From NCBI RefSeq assembly GCF_014192915.1, contig NZ_JACHYN010000003.1, positions 558,001-622,000 of the forward strand: DNA of 64,000 nucleotides. Reading direction: 5' to 3'. The position numbers were made by a program, and so were the translations under genes. Within the stretch, counting starts at the first letter, position 1; the number at the start of each line of letters is the position of its first letter. Source of the stretch: Azospirillum sp. OGB3 (GTDB taxonomy: Bacteria; Pseudomonadota; Alphaproteobacteria; Azospirillales; Azospirillaceae). Below are positions 26,528 to 35,957 of the stretch, piece after piece. Under the pieces are notes generated by a model. That model saw nothing but the letters and a program-made list of their open reading frames with translations, ran no database searches and was not told where the DNA came from.

Positions 26528-27550
26528 TCAGCTCCCGGTTTCGCCGTGCAGGTCTTCGAAGAACAGGTCCTTCCAGGAGGCCGGCTTGTTCTTCATGGCG
26601 CCGACCTTGTGCATGAAGTCGGCGAAAGCCCCGACGCGGGCGGGGGCGACGGTGAACTGGTTGTCCGGGTCGTCGAGGATGCTGATGACGAAGGCCTTGT
26701 CGAGGTCGCCCCGGTTCTGCGCCAGATAGATGTCCGCCGCTGCCGAATGGTCGGCGTTGATGACGTCCATCGCCTCCCTCAGCGCGCCGAGGAAAGCCTG
26801 ATAGGTCTTGGGATTTTTGGTGCGGAAGGCTTCCTTCGCCCAGATCAGGTTGAAGGTGTGCGGCCCGCCCAGCACGTCGTAGGAGCTGAAGACCTTGTGG
26901 ATCTTCGGATCGCGCAGCTGCTGGTACTGGAACGGCGGGCCGGAGATGTGGCCGGTGATCTCCGACGAGCCGGACAGCAGGGCGGCGGTGGCGTCGGGAT
27001 GCGGCAGCGAGACGGTCAGCTTGTCGAGCGCGTCGAACTTCCCCTCCCCGAACTCCTTCTCCACGGCCATCTGGAGCACGCGGGCCTGGACGCCGACCTT
27101 CACCGCCGGCAGGGCGATCTTGTCCTTGTCGGTGAAGTTCTTGAGCGTCTTGACGGTCGGGTTGGTGGTGGTCAGGAACAGCGGCATGCTGTTCAGGGCG
27201 GCGATGGCCTTGACGTTGGCGTTGCCCTTGGTGCGGTCCCAGATGGTCAGCAGCGGACCGACGCCCGCCGACCCCAGATCGATGCTGTCCGACAGCAGCG
27301 CGTCGTTCATCGCCGCCCCACCGGAGAGCTGCACCCACTCCACGCTGATGTCGAGACCCAGCGCTTTGCCGTGCTTCTCGATCAGCTTCTGGTGGCGCAG
27401 CACATGCAGCGGCAGATAGCCCAGCCCGTACTGTTCGGCGATCCGTATCCGGCCTTCCGCCGCCGCCGGACCGGCCAGCGCTGCGGCGGCAAGCCCCAGC
27501 CCGACCAGAGCGCAGAGCGCGTGGCGGATGACACGTCCAGGCTTGACCAT
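26528..27550 (-). CDS. ABC transporter substrate-binding protein (NitT/TauT family), copy 1
   Basis: The 340-residue protein has a signal peptide (about 1-31, ending GPAAAEG) and is therefore periplasmic. The family opening IRIAEQYGLGYLPLHVLRHQ is followed by ALNSMPLFLTTTNPTVKTLK and the C-terminal KPASWKDLFFEDLHGETGS. It is clearly paralogous to the binding protein at 28892-29929, sharing QYGLGYLPL, the LLSGxxEITGH block and the SWKD...LHGETG end. It is first in the operon with its ATPase and permease. The ligand is unknown, with taurine or sulfonate-like compounds possible. Confidence 0.9.
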   Translation of the reverse strand: MVKPGRVIRHALCALVGLGLAAAALAGPAAAEGRIRIAEQYGLGYLPLHVLRHQKLIEKHGKALGLDISVEWVQLSGGAAMNDALLSDSIDLGSAGVGPLLTIWDRTKGNANVKAIAALNSMPLFLTTTNPTVKTLKNFTDKDKIALPAVKVGVQARVLQMAVEKEFGEGKFDALDKLTVSLPHPDATAALLSGSSEITGHISGPPFQYQQLRDPKIHKVFSSYDVLGGPHTFNLIWAKEAFRTKNPKTYQAFLGALREAMDVINADHSAAADIYLAQNRGDLDKAFVISILDDPDNQFTVAPARVGAFADFMHKVGAMKNKPASWKDLFFEDLHGETGS

Positions 27551-27672
27551 ACGAACCTCCGTTTAATTTCACCTAATCTCTAGTAGGAAAATGACATCAT
27601 GATTCTACGAATGATTCAACAGAGAAAATCACTCTATAATACATTGTCAATTTGTATTATTTAGGCATGAAA

Positions 27673-27715
27673 TGCCGGTGCCGACATGGGGTAGTTCCCC
27701 ATGCCGGCACCGGCA
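27673..27715 (-). terminator. 19-bp-stem hairpin after the dioxygenase gene
   Basis: TGCCGGTGCCGACATGGGG (27673-27691) pairs with CCCCATGCCGGCACCGGCA (27697-27715) with one mismatch and a 5-base loop. It stands 6 bases after the minus-strand stop of the dioxygenase gene and separates it from the transporter operon. The minus-strand sequence after it (TTTCATG) is only weakly T-rich. Confidence 0.7.
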
Positions 27716-27721
27716 AGACGA

Positions 27722-28624
27722 TCAGGCGGCGATGCTCGGTTTGCGGCCAAGCACCCGGGTCACGCTGGGACGGCCGTCGACGCCGACCACCACATCGCCG
27801 GCCACCGTCGTCCGGCGGACGACACGGGGGCGGCTGCCATAGTCGTCCACAGCACGGTGGATGGTCGCCCGGTTGTCCCAGATCGCCACGTCGCCCGGCG
27901 ACCAATGCCAGCGCACCGTGTTTTCCGGACGGGTGGCGTGGTCGGTGACGATTCCGATCAGGCGGTTGGAGTCGGAGGTGCCGAATCCGATCAGCCGTTG
28001 CAGGAAATGCCCGACCAGCAGCGTGCGCTCCCCGGTCACCGGATGCACGGAGACCAGCGGGTGCTCCGTCTCGTAGACGGTGGAGGTGAAGACCTCGTTG
28101 AAGCGCTTCAGCCCGTCCTCGCGCACCTTCACCCGGTCGCCTGCGTAGTCGTACTGATTGGAATGGATCGCCCGCAATTTATCAGCCAACTCACGCAACG
28201 GCTCCGGCAACTCGGCGTAGGCCGCCGCCGTGTTGCCCCACAGCGTGTCGCCGCCACGATCCGGCAGCACATGGGGCCGCAGGATGGAGACGCTGGGGTA
28301 GGCGTCGAGGAAGGTGATGTCGGCGTGCCAGGAACTGGCGCGTTCCCCGCGGGAACCGTCCACGTCCAGGATGCCTTCGGTCCCGCCGAGCGACGGGACG
28401 GTCGGATGACCGACCAAGGTGCCCCACAACCGCCCGAACGCCTCCTGCCGGGCATCGTCGATGTGGTGCTGGTCGCGGACGAAGACCACCTTGTGCTCGT
28501 AGACGGCGTCCTGGATCGCCTTCAGCACCGCCGGATGCAGGTCGCCGGACAGGGTCACTCCGCGCACCTCGGCGCCGATGTTGCCATTGATGGGCTTGAT
28601 GTCGAACGCGTTGGAAAGGCTCAT
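27722..28624 (-). CDS. TauD/TfdA family 2-oxoglutarate-dependent dioxygenase
   Basis: The 300-residue non-heme Fe(II) enzyme shows the facial triad. His and Asp lie in SSWHADITFLD, and the distal His in GDVAIWDNRATIHRAVDDYG, with the 2-oxoglutarate-binding Arg near RPRVVRRTTVAG. The opening IKPINGNIGAEVRGVTLSGD is typical of TauD. TauD releases sulfite from taurine, but the family also acts on alkyl sulfates and other substrates. Its place between two NitT/TauT binding-protein genes supports a sulfonate or sulfate-ester role. Confidence 0.9.
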   Translation of the reverse strand: MSLSNAFDIKPINGNIGAEVRGVTLSGDLHPAVLKAIQDAVYEHKVVFVRDQHHIDDARQEAFGRLWGTLVGHPTVPSLGGTEGILDVDGSRGERASSWHADITFLDAYPSVSILRPHVLPDRGGDTLWGNTAAAYAELPEPLRELADKLRAIHSNQYDYAGDRVKVREDGLKRFNEVFTSTVYETEHPLVSVHPVTGERTLLVGHFLQRLIGFGTSDSNRLIGIVTDHATRPENTVRWHWSPGDVAIWDNRATIHRAVDDYGSRPRVVRRTTVAGDVVVGVDGRPSVTRVLGRKPSIAA

Positions 28625-28690
28625 CGAACAGACTCCTTTGAAAGAAGGAAGGAACGGACAAGCGGAAAGGCGGGCGGAGGGCGGTCGGCG

Positions 28691-28888
28691 TCAGGCGGCG
28701 CCGAACCAGGCGAGCAGCGCTAGGGCGCTGAAGCCGAGCAGCACGCAGGCCACCGACAGGGTTTGGAGACGCCGCAGGTCGAGCGCCGGATCGGGGTCGT
28801 CAGGTCCGGACATCGACAGCCACAGCGCCATGGCTTCCGGGAAGGGCAGGCAGATCAGCTCCGCGGGCGGGTCATGGTCGCCGATCAT
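28691..28888 (-). CDS. small single-helix membrane protein
   Basis: The 65-residue protein has an acidic N-terminal part and one C-terminal hydrophobic helix (LQTLSVACVLLGFSALALLAWFG). It lies 3 bases after the stop of the second binding-protein gene and before the dioxygenase gene on the same strand, so it is probably cotranscribed with them. The family is not recognised. Confidence 0.55.
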   Translation of the reverse strand: MIGDHDPPAELICLPFPEAMALWLSMSGPDDPDPALDLRRLQTLSVACVLLGFSALALLAWFGAA

Positions 28889-28891
28889 GGA

Positions 28892-29929
28892 TCACCCTCC
28901 CGTTTCGCCGTGCAGAATGGGAAAGGTGTAGTCCTTCCATGAGGCCGGCTTGGCCTTGATCGAGCCGACGCGGTGCATGAAATCGGCGATCACGCCGGTG
29001 TTGTGCGGGACCTGGGAATAGCTGATGTCCGGGTTGTTCAGCAGCGCCACGACCTCGTCCTGGGTCAGCTTGCTGCGTTCCTCCGCCAGATAGATGCGGG
29101 CGGCCTCGGCCTTGTCCCGCTTGATCAGCGCAAAACCATCGCCCAGCGCCTTCACCACGGCGGCGGTGAGTTTCGGGTTGCCGTTGTAGAACGCCTGCGT
29201 GGTGTAGGCCAGCACCAGCGTCGCTTCGCCGATCACGTCCCGCGAGTTCAGGATGCGGTGGACGTTCGGGTGGGCAAGTTGCTGCGACCCGTAGGTCGGG
29301 GTGGTGACGTGGCCGGTGATTTCCGTTTTGCCGGAGACCAGAGCCGCGGTGGCATCCGGCGGGCTCAGCGTCGTGGTCAGCGGCTCGAAGTCATACTGGT
29401 GCCCCGGCCCGAACTCCTTCTCGGCGGCGATCTGGAGGATGACCGAGTTGATCGAGACCTTCACCGCAGGCACCGCGATGCGGTCCTTGTCGGTCAGGTC
29501 GCGGATGCTGCGGACGTTCGGATTGTTGCTGTTGAGCCAGTAGGCCGAGGAGTCCAATCCAGAGATGGCCTTCACTCCGATGCCGCCGCGCGTCTTGTCC
29601 CAGACGGTCAGCAGCGGCGCGATGCCGGCGGAGACGATGTGGGCGTTGCCGCTCAACAACGCGTCGTTGGCGGCAACGCCGCCGTTCAAAACCAGCCAGT
29701 TGACCTTGACCGGCCCGATCCCCTGCGCCTCGGCGTGTTTCTCGATCAGCCCCTGATTCTTGGCGATCATCAGCGGCAGGTAGCCCAGCCCATACTGGAT
29801 GGCGATGGTCAGATCCGCTACCTCGGCTCGCGCTCCGCCGGGGGACGCCAGCGCCACCCCTGCGGCGAGGGACAGGCCGAGAAAGGCCCGCCGTGCCGTC
29901 GATCCGTACCGTGTCACATCCGCTGTCAT
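28892..29929 (-). CDS. ABC transporter substrate-binding protein (NitT/TauT family), copy 2
   Basis: The 345-residue periplasmic protein has a twin-arginine-like start (TARRAFLGLSLAAGVALAS), then LTIAIQYGLGYLPLMIAKNQ. It is a close paralog of the binding protein at 26528-27550 and has the same C-terminal phrase KPASWKDYTFPILHGETGG. No permease or ATPase gene lies next to it, so it probably shares the transporter encoded downstream. I chose ATG 29929 (MTADVTRYG); the longer frame from 30073 runs into an AT-rich, probably promoter, region. Confidence 0.88.
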   Translation of the reverse strand: MTADVTRYGSTARRAFLGLSLAAGVALASPGGARAEVADLTIAIQYGLGYLPLMIAKNQGLIEKHAEAQGIGPVKVNWLVLNGGVAANDALLSGNAHIVSAGIAPLLTVWDKTRGGIGVKAISGLDSSAYWLNSNNPNVRSIRDLTDKDRIAVPAVKVSINSVILQIAAEKEFGPGHQYDFEPLTTTLSPPDATAALVSGKTEITGHVTTPTYGSQQLAHPNVHRILNSRDVIGEATLVLAYTTQAFYNGNPKLTAAVVKALGDGFALIKRDKAEAARIYLAEERSKLTQDEVVALLNNPDISYSQVPHNTGVIADFMHRVGSIKAKPASWKDYTFPILHGETGG

Positions 29930-30111
29930 CGAAGTCTCCCGGGATGGCGCCGTCGGCGTGATTTGTCGCCCAATCACACCAATCCTGTGGAGCGCTGTCA
30001 AACAAAATCTACTTCTCAAGTAGATTTCTACATCGATATTTTGCAGAAATAAATTGTTTATTATTGCCGGCATCCGTTGAGGCTATGACGTGGCGAAGGC
30101 TCTCGGCGCAC

Positions 30112-30155
30112 GAAAAAAGGGCCGCCAGGAGCGTTGCTGCTCCTGACGGCCCTTT
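30112..30155 (-). terminator. rho-independent terminator of guaA
   Basis: On the minus strand AAGGGCCGTCAGGAGC pairs with GCTCCTGGCGGCCCTT around a 6-base loop, with one internal mismatch, and is followed by TTTTTTCG. It lies about 70 bases after the guaA stop. This is a classic intrinsic terminator. Confidence 0.85.
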
Positions 30156-30224
30156 GCATTCTTCCACCACCGATTTGGCGCGATGGCCAGAACCCCGGCG
30201 CCTACCGACGGAAATGCCCCCGGA

Positions 30225-31775
30225 TCACTCCCACTCGATCGTGCCGGGCGGCTTCGACGTGATGTCGTAGACGACGCGGTTGACGCCGCGCACCTCGTTG
30301 ACGATGCGGTTCGACACGCGGGCCAGGAAATCGTGCGGGAACGGGTACCAGTCGGCGGTCATGCCGTCGGTGGAGGTCACCGCGCGCAGGGCCAGCACAT
30401 GGTCGTAGGTCCGCCCGTCGCCCATCACGCCCACGGTGCGCACCGGCAGCAGCACCGCGAAGGCCTGCCAGATCGCGTCGTAGAGGCCGGCGTTGCGGAT
30501 CTCCTCCAGATAGACCGTGTCGGCCTTGCGCAGGATGTCCAGCTTCTCCGGGGTGATCTCGCCGGGAACGCGGATGGCGAGGCCGGGGCCGGGGAACGGG
30601 TGGCGGCCGATGAAGGCGGCCGGCAGGCCGAGTTCGCGGCCGAGCGCGCGGACCTCGTCCTTGAACAGCTCGCGCAGCGGTTCCACCAGCTTCAGCTTCA
30701 TGCGCTCGGGCAGACCGCCGACGTTGTGGTGCGACTTGATGGTAACCGACGGACCGCCGGTGAAGGACACGCTCTCGATGACGTCGGGGTACAGCGTGCC
30801 CTGGGCCAGGAACTGCGCGCCGCCGACCTTGGCGCTCTCCTCGTCGAAGACCTCGATGAACAGGCCGCCGATGATCTTGCGCTTCTGCTCCGGGTCGGTG
30901 ACGCCGGCCAGCTTGCCCAGGAACAGCGCGGACGCGTTCCGGTGGACCAGCGGGATGTTGTAGTGGTCGCGGAACAGCGTCACCACCTCCTCCGCCTCGC
31001 CGGCGCGCATCAGGCCGGTGTCGACGAAGATGCAGGTGAGCTGGTCGCCGATGGCCTCGTGGATCAGCACGGCGGCCACCGAGGAATCGACGCCGCCCGA
31101 CAGGCCGCAGATCACCTTGCCGGTGCCGACCTGGGCGCGGATCTTCTCGATGGCCTGCTGCTTGAAGGCGGCCATCGTCCAGTCGCCCTTCAAGCCCGCA
31201 ACGCGGTGCACGAAGTTCGACAGAAGCTGCGCGCCGTGCGGGGTGTGCACGACCTCCGGGTGGAACTGCACGCCGTAGAACTGGCGGGCGTCGTCGGCGA
31301 TGGCGGCGAAGGGAGCGCCGTCGCTGACCGCCACGGCCTGGAAGCCGTCCGGCAGGGCGGTGACGCGGTCGCCGTGGCTCATCCACACCTGCTCGCGCGA
31401 GCCGACCGCCCACAGGCCGTCGAACAGCGCGCAGGTCTGCTTCACCTCGATGAAGGCGCGCCCGAACTCGCGGTGGTCGGAGCCCGACACGGTGCCGCCG
31501 AGCTGGTGGCACATCGTCTGCTGGCCGTAGCAGATGCCCAGGACCGGAACGCCCAGCGTGAAGACCACCTCCGGCGCGCGCGGGCCGTTCTCTTCGGTGA
31601 CGGAGGCCGGGCTGCCCGACAGGATGATCGCCTTCGGCGCGTAGTCGCGAATCCGCTCCTCGCTCATGCTGAACGGATGGATTTCGCAATAGACGCCGGC
31701 TTCGCGGACGCGGCGGGCGATGAGCTGGGTCACCTGCGACCCGAAATCGAGGATGAGAACGCGCTCGGCGGACAT
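30225..31775 (-). CDS. guaA: GMP synthase (glutamine-hydrolysing)
   Basis: Converts XMP to GMP using glutamine and ATP. The 516-residue protein has the full two-domain layout. The N-terminal class I glutamine amidotransferase has Cys in [10 protein letters not shown] and the His/Glu pair in [11 protein letters not shown]. The ATP pyrophosphatase domain has P-loop [16 protein letters not shown], and the C-terminal dimerisation domain ends PPGTIEWE. It is preceded by a GNAT gene 35 bases upstream and closed by a strong terminator. guaB is 9 kb away in the same window. Confidence 0.97.
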   Translation of the reverse strand: MSAERVLILDFGSQVTQLIARRVREAGVYCEIHPFSMSEERIRDYAPKAIILSGSPASVTEENGPRAPEVVFTLGVPVLGICYGQQTMCHQLGGTVSGSDHREFGRAFIEVKQTCALFDGLWAVGSREQVWMSHGDRVTALPDGFQAVAVSDGAPFAAIADDARQFYGVQFHPEVVHTPHGAQLLSNFVHRVAGLKGDWTMAAFKQQAIEKIRAQVGTGKVICGLSGGVDSSVAAVLIHEAIGDQLTCIFVDTGLMRAGEAEEVVTLFRDHYNIPLVHRNASALFLGKLAGVTDPEQKRKIIGGLFIEVFDEESAKVGGAQFLAQGTLYPDVIESVSFTGGPSVTIKSHHNVGGLPERMKLKLVEPLRELFKDEVRALGRELGLPAAFIGRHPFPGPGLAIRVPGEITPEKLDILRKADTVYLEEIRNAGLYDAIWQAFAVLLPVRTVGVMGDGRTYDHVLALRAVTSTDGMTADWYPFPHDFLARVSNRIVNEVRGVNRVVYDITSKPPGTIEWE

Positions 31776-31810
31776 GGACGACAACCTGATGCGGGGGGAC
31801 AAGCCCCTGA

Positions 31811-32368
31811 CTACCGCATTTCGGGGCCCGTGGACAAGCGTGCAAGCGGCGCGAGATCGCGCCAGCCATAGGCGATCTCCACCAGTTCCTTCCCGGCGAA
31901 GCGGATCGGCCGCTCCGCCACCCGCACACTGCCCAGCCGCTCGTAGAACCAGCGCGCCGGATTCTCGCGCAGGCACCAGACCACGGCGGTGCGCTTGCCG
32001 CCCTCCTGGAGCCGTTCGGCCATCGTCGCCATCAGGCGGCGGCCCAGCCCCTGCCCCTGCGCCTCGTCCAGCAGATAGAGGGCGTAGAATTCCCCCTCGT
32101 ACCCCTCCACGGGAATGCGGCGCCCGCCGTAGGTGGCGAATCCCACCACCGAGTCCGTGCCGTCCACCACGACCAGGGCGCCCTGCCCCGGCCCGTGCGC
32201 CTGGACGGCGTTGTGCCAGCGCATCGCCGCGGCGGCTTCCGACAGGTTGACGAGATAGGAGTCGGGGACGAGCCCCGGATAAGTGGACTGCCACGTGGCG
32301 ACATGGACCTTGGCAATGCCCACCGCGTCCGACGGGCGCGCGTCGCGAATCACCAGCGCTTCATCCAT
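31811..32368 (-). CDS. GNAT family N-acetyltransferase
   Basis: The 185-residue protein has the GNAT fold. Acetyl-CoA is bound by the loop [20 protein letters not shown], preceded by the beta-strand [10 protein letters not shown] and followed by [19 protein letters not shown]. It begins [20 protein letters not shown], common in RimI-like enzymes. GGAGA precedes ATG 32368. The substrate is unknown. It lies just upstream of guaA on the same strand. Confidence 0.88.
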   Translation of the reverse strand: MDEALVIRDARPSDAVGIAKVHVATWQSTYPGLVPDSYLVNLSEAAAAMRWHNAVQAHGPGQGALVVVDGTDSVVGFATYGGRRIPVEGYEGEFYALYLLDEAQGQGLGRRLMATMAERLQEGGKRTAVVWCLRENPARWFYERLGSVRVAERPIRFAGKELVEIAYGWRDLAPLARLSTGPEMR

Positions 32369-32491
32369 GGGACATCTCCGGACCCGTTGCCCACCCCAAT
32401 GGAAACTGGGAGCGGGGCCGGAGGATGTCCAGTCAGCCAAAAGGGCCGGCGGCGCCGCAGCGGGCGGATTGTCGCGCCGCCGGCCGTCGGG

Positions 32492-33514
32492 TCACTGGGC
32501 CGGAAGGGCCGGAACGCCCGCCTGCCACTGGTCCCAGTGGGACACGATGTGATCGGTCATGCGCGAGCCGACCACCGCCACGTTCTCCACCGTCTCGGCG
32601 AAGCCGCCGGCGGTCTCGCCCGGCTTCGGGTCGAGGTGCTCCAGCGTGGTCTCCTTGGGGTTGCCCTGGTCGAAGTTGACGGCGCCGCGCAGGCTCATCA
32701 CCCGGTCGGAGCCCAGCGTCCGCTTGATGACCAGCGTGATCGCCGCGGCCTCCATCTCGGTGATGACGTAGTCGTCGGCACCGTAGAGCTTCGCGATGTA
32801 CTGCGCCTGCTCGGACATGCCGGGGCCGTGGAAGAAGGTGTCGCCGGTCATGTGCGTGCCGGTGCCGACGAAGGGCGCGCGCCGGGCGGCGTCCTGCGGG
32901 TAGCGCTGGCGGTAGGCGCGGGCGCTGTCGGAATCCTTCAGCGGCGTGTCGCCGGTCAGCTTCATCGCCCAGGAGACCAGCGTCGGGTTCAGCTGGAACA
33001 GGCGGACGGACTCATAGCCCTTGCGCGGCATGAAGGTCGGCTCGCCCGGCTTGCCCTCTTCCGGCGCCCAACGGTGGCCGAGATCGTAGTCCACCAGCCA
33101 GGTCGCCCAGTTGACCTCGGCGATGGTGCCGCGCGACGGCGGCGTGCCGGCCACGCCGGAAATGATGAAATAGGCCTGCGACAGGTCGAGCTGAGGGTTC
33201 AGCAGGATCGCCTGCATGGACGCGGAGGAGCTGACCTTGCCCATGCCCAGGACCGCGCCGCAGACGCCGTCGGCGTTGCAGTAGACGGGGTTCAGCGCGC
33301 CCTTGACGGCGATCGGCTCGGCGGACTGCCAGTAGCGCTCGTACCAGTTCTGGAACTCGCCGGCGCGGTCGCCGGTGTTCTTGCCGATCTCGAACATGGC
33401 GCCGACGAACACCTTGACCTTGACCGGCTCAGCCGCTTCGGCGGAGGTGCCCAGCCCCAGGACAAAAAGGGCGGACAGGGCGGCGCTCCGCCAGCGGGAC
33501 GTGTTCCACATCAT
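32492..33514 (-). CDS. purine nucleoside permease (NUP family), periplasmic
   Basis: The 340-residue protein has a signal peptide (about 1-27, ending TSAEA). It shows conserved NUP stretches (VKVFVGAMFEIGKNTGDRAG, LNPVYCNADGVCGAVLGMGK, YFIISGVAGTPPSRGTIAEV). Despite the family name it has no transmembrane domain and resembles nucleoside phosphorylase-like folds, so a periplasmic nucleoside-processing role is as likely as transport. GGAG is 5 bases from ATG 33514. It lies near guaA, which fits purine metabolism. Confidence 0.85.
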   Translation of the reverse strand: MMWNTSRWRSAALSALFVLGLGTSAEAAEPVKVKVFVGAMFEIGKNTGDRAGEFQNWYERYWQSAEPIAVKGALNPVYCNADGVCGAVLGMGKVSSSASMQAILLNPQLDLSQAYFIISGVAGTPPSRGTIAEVNWATWLVDYDLGHRWAPEEGKPGEPTFMPRKGYESVRLFQLNPTLVSWAMKLTGDTPLKDSDSARAYRQRYPQDAARRAPFVGTGTHMTGDTFFHGPGMSEQAQYIAKLYGADDYVITEMEAAAITLVIKRTLGSDRVMSLRGAVNFDQGNPKETTLEHLDPKPGETAGGFAETVENVAVVGSRMTDHIVSHWDQWQAGVPALPAQ

Positions 33515-33919
33515 TGCGCTCCAACATGCGGGGAAAGGTCGCACCCTAACCGCAAACCTTGCGGTATGACCCGCACGAAATCAGCAGGCCGGTCCGTGTG
33601 TCCCCGCATGAGTGGCGGCGCTCGTCCTTTCTTGGGCTGGCGCGCATTCGCCGCTTTTTCCGCCCGCCGTCAATCTCTCTTACCATGTTGGTTTCGCCAA
33701 ATTCTTAGCGGGGCGCCAACCGTCACCTTCCGACGCGAGCCTGACCGCCAACCAGTCAATCTATACCACAGTATTCACACAGTTCATTAGCGTACAAATA
33801 CTTAGGATTCGAACTTTAATATTCTATTATCAATCTTCGCTCAAACTTCTAAGCCAGCAGGCCAAAAATATTTATTTCTTACCACGATGGCATCGACCAT
33901 CGATCAATGGAGTTTTCCA
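33515..33919. other. AT-rich intergenic region
   Basis: No gene is seen. From about 33740 to 33890 base composition drops sharply in GC compared with the rest of the window, with runs such as TTTAATATTCTATTATC. It lies between two divergent transcripts and so should hold both promoters. Its composition and that of 34562-34774 set off the two unknown genes that follow as possibly acquired. Confidence 0.5.
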
Positions 33920-34561
33920 ATGGCTCCGACAAGCGTCACATCACCCGCCGATGTTCCCGCATATTTCCGAACTGTATCGGCATCGCGCTCAACGAACACA
34001 TCGACACCTTCCGTCGCCACGACGACCGTCCGAAATGGCGGAGCCAGCGACAGCGTGGATCTCAGCGCTCTGGCAACGGCCCTAAAAGGCAATGCCCTTA
34101 CGATGTTCAACGAGACGCTGGGCGACGAGGACCGTCGGAAACTGGACGACGCCGTGCACGCCGGCACTCTGACCGGCGATGATGTGGCGAAGGGCTTGAC
34201 GACACGTCTGAAACGCATCGGCTTCGCGCAGTCCGGTGTCGATGTCGCCACCGTCGATCTCGATTCGGAGGCCGCCAACCGCGCTCTCGGCGGAGCGGTG
34301 CTCCTTCAGCGCGGCCAGCGCCGGTCCGACACGCCGATGCAGCCGGACAATTCTCCGATCCGCGTCGACAAACCTTCGGCATCGCCCTCCCCGGCGACCA
34401 GCAGGGATGCTCAGGCCAACGCCTACTTCCTCGCCATTGAGGATGGCGGTGACGATGCGTCAAAGAAGATCGCCGACCTCGGCATCAACCTAAGTCCGTT
34501 TGCCGCCTTCGGCGACGCGGTCCGTCGTCTGATTGGCAAGGGGGCCTTCGACTACCGGTAG
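33920..34561 (+). CDS. hypothetical protein, paralog of the interrupted gene downstream
   Basis: The 213-residue protein has no signal peptide. A Ser/Thr-rich N-terminus (about 1-45) is followed by a helical domain (about 48-105) whose sequence ALATALKGNALTMFNETLG and DDAVHAGTLTGDDVAKGL aligns with the next gene. A polar linker and a C-terminal helix end it. I chose ATG 33920 because GGAG is 7 bases upstream; ATG 33887 is in frame but has no ribosome site. No family is recognised. Low-GC DNA flanks it on both sides. Confidence 0.65.
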   Translation: MAPTSVTSPADVPAYFRTVSASRSTNTSTPSVATTTVRNGGASDSVDLSALATALKGNALTMFNETLGDEDRRKLDDAVHAGTLTGDDVAKGLTTRLKRIGFAQSGVDVATVDLDSEAANRALGGAVLLQRGQRRSDTPMQPDNSPIRVDKPSASPSPATSRDAQANAYFLAIEDGGDDASKKIADLGINLSPFAAFGDAVRRLIGKGAFDYR

Positions 34562-34774
34562 GCTCACCTCTTCCGCTGCCAATCTCACAAATCCATCGCG
34601 CAAAAATTAAATAGCATCCTTCATTAACTTGCATCACAGAACAGTCCACAATCATATTGTCAATAATTGCATAGCATAAAGGAGATGCAATGATCATTAA
34701 TTTGGAATTATATTTTCCGTTCTTCCATGTGGAGGCCCGAGAATGATGGGTAATGACGGTCAGGAGGCGGATCA

Positions 34775-35923
34775 ATGACCAGCAGCTCTATCAGTTCCTC
34801 TCTTCACTTGTCCGCCGCCGGATACTGGAAGCCTGTACAGTCCGGAACCGGCTCCTCCGGGCATCAATCCTCAAGCGTCGGAAGCGGCGAAAAGACGGAT
34901 GCCGTGTCCGTGAGCAAGCTTGGGCAAGCCTTGAAGGGCGCCGCCGCCGATGTGTTCAAGCAACTCGACTCAAAGGCGCGCGGCATGCTGGAGGGACTCG
35001 TCAACTCCGGCAAGATCAGCGCCTAAGACGCCGTGACCGGGCTGAAATCGATGGCGACCAAGGCGACCTTCAACCGCTACGTCTCCGAACGCCCCCGTGA
35101 CGAGGAGGACAAGGAGCGGCTGGCCGACTCGGAGGCTGCCTGGCAGAAACTGCAGGCCTACGGCAGCCGGATGTCGGGTGCGCTGTCCGAGGTCGGGCGC
35201 AAGACCCAGGAGATTCAGGAAGCCCAGCAGCGCGGCGACATCTCGATGGACGAGATGAACGAACGCCTGAAGCCGGTTCAGGACGCGCTCAAGAGCGGAA
35301 TCGCGGCGACCCGTGGCGCCTATGGAAAGCCAACCGACCAGACGGCCATTCTCAGCGACGCCAGCGGATTCACGAAAAACATGCAGGGCTTCAAATCCGC
35401 GCTGGCCTCCATGGGGGAGGACGCCGGCTTCGCGGAACTGTACGCGCCGGACGGCGAGGCCGCCGAGCAGAAGCTTCAGGAACTTGGCTTCGACCGGACC
35501 GTCTTCGGCAACGCGTTCCAGACGTTCGCGGAAACCGTGGACATTCCCGGCGTCGGGCCCAAATCCGCTGTCCCGAAGGCCGACGCCGCCGCTCCGACCC
35601 CGGCGCCCGCCGCGGAAAGCAAAATTGCCACGGAGACGCCAGCCGTCGCGAGCAAGCCTGACGCCGAAACCCCACCGCCGCCGGATACTGTCGGCAAGCC
35701 GGCGTCGAGCGACCCTGGCAACGCGCAGGCGGCGCTGTCCATGCTCCAATCGGCCCTTGCGTCGGGCGCGTCGAAAGGCGGAACCGGTGTCCTGGGTGCG
35801 GTTGCCGGAAACGCCAGCGAAGGCCAGAACACGGTCGCCAGCGGCCTGCTGGAAGCCCTGAAGGCCGGGGCGGGAAAGCCGCAAACCGGAAACGTGCAGA
35901 CCGGCGACACACCGCCGGCCTGA
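34775..35923 (+). pseudogene. hypothetical gene interrupted by an in-frame TAA (codon 84)
   Basis: A strong ribosome site (AGGAGG, 7 bases) precedes ATG 34775. The frame reads 83 residues, ending LVNSGKISA, then TAA at 35024-35026. It continues open in the same frame from DAVTGLKSMATKATFNRY for about 299 more codons to 35923. Alignment to the upstream paralog puts an Asp where the TAA stands, so one codon has become a stop. The downstream part has a helical region rich in Glu, Lys and Gln (about 95-165), then a Pro/Ala-rich linker and a Gly/Ala-rich tail. A GTG at 35033 could restart translation. Readthrough, a split gene or a recent nonsense mutation are all possible. Confidence 0.7.
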
Positions 35924-35957
35924 CGCATCCCACCGGGAAAGCTTCTCCCCGCCGATG

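Noticed and set aside
30183..31871. A 562-codon plus-strand frame opposite guaA
   Set aside because: It is wholly antisense to an unmistakable guaA gene and rich in Asp, Val, Ala and Arg, as antisense frames are here.
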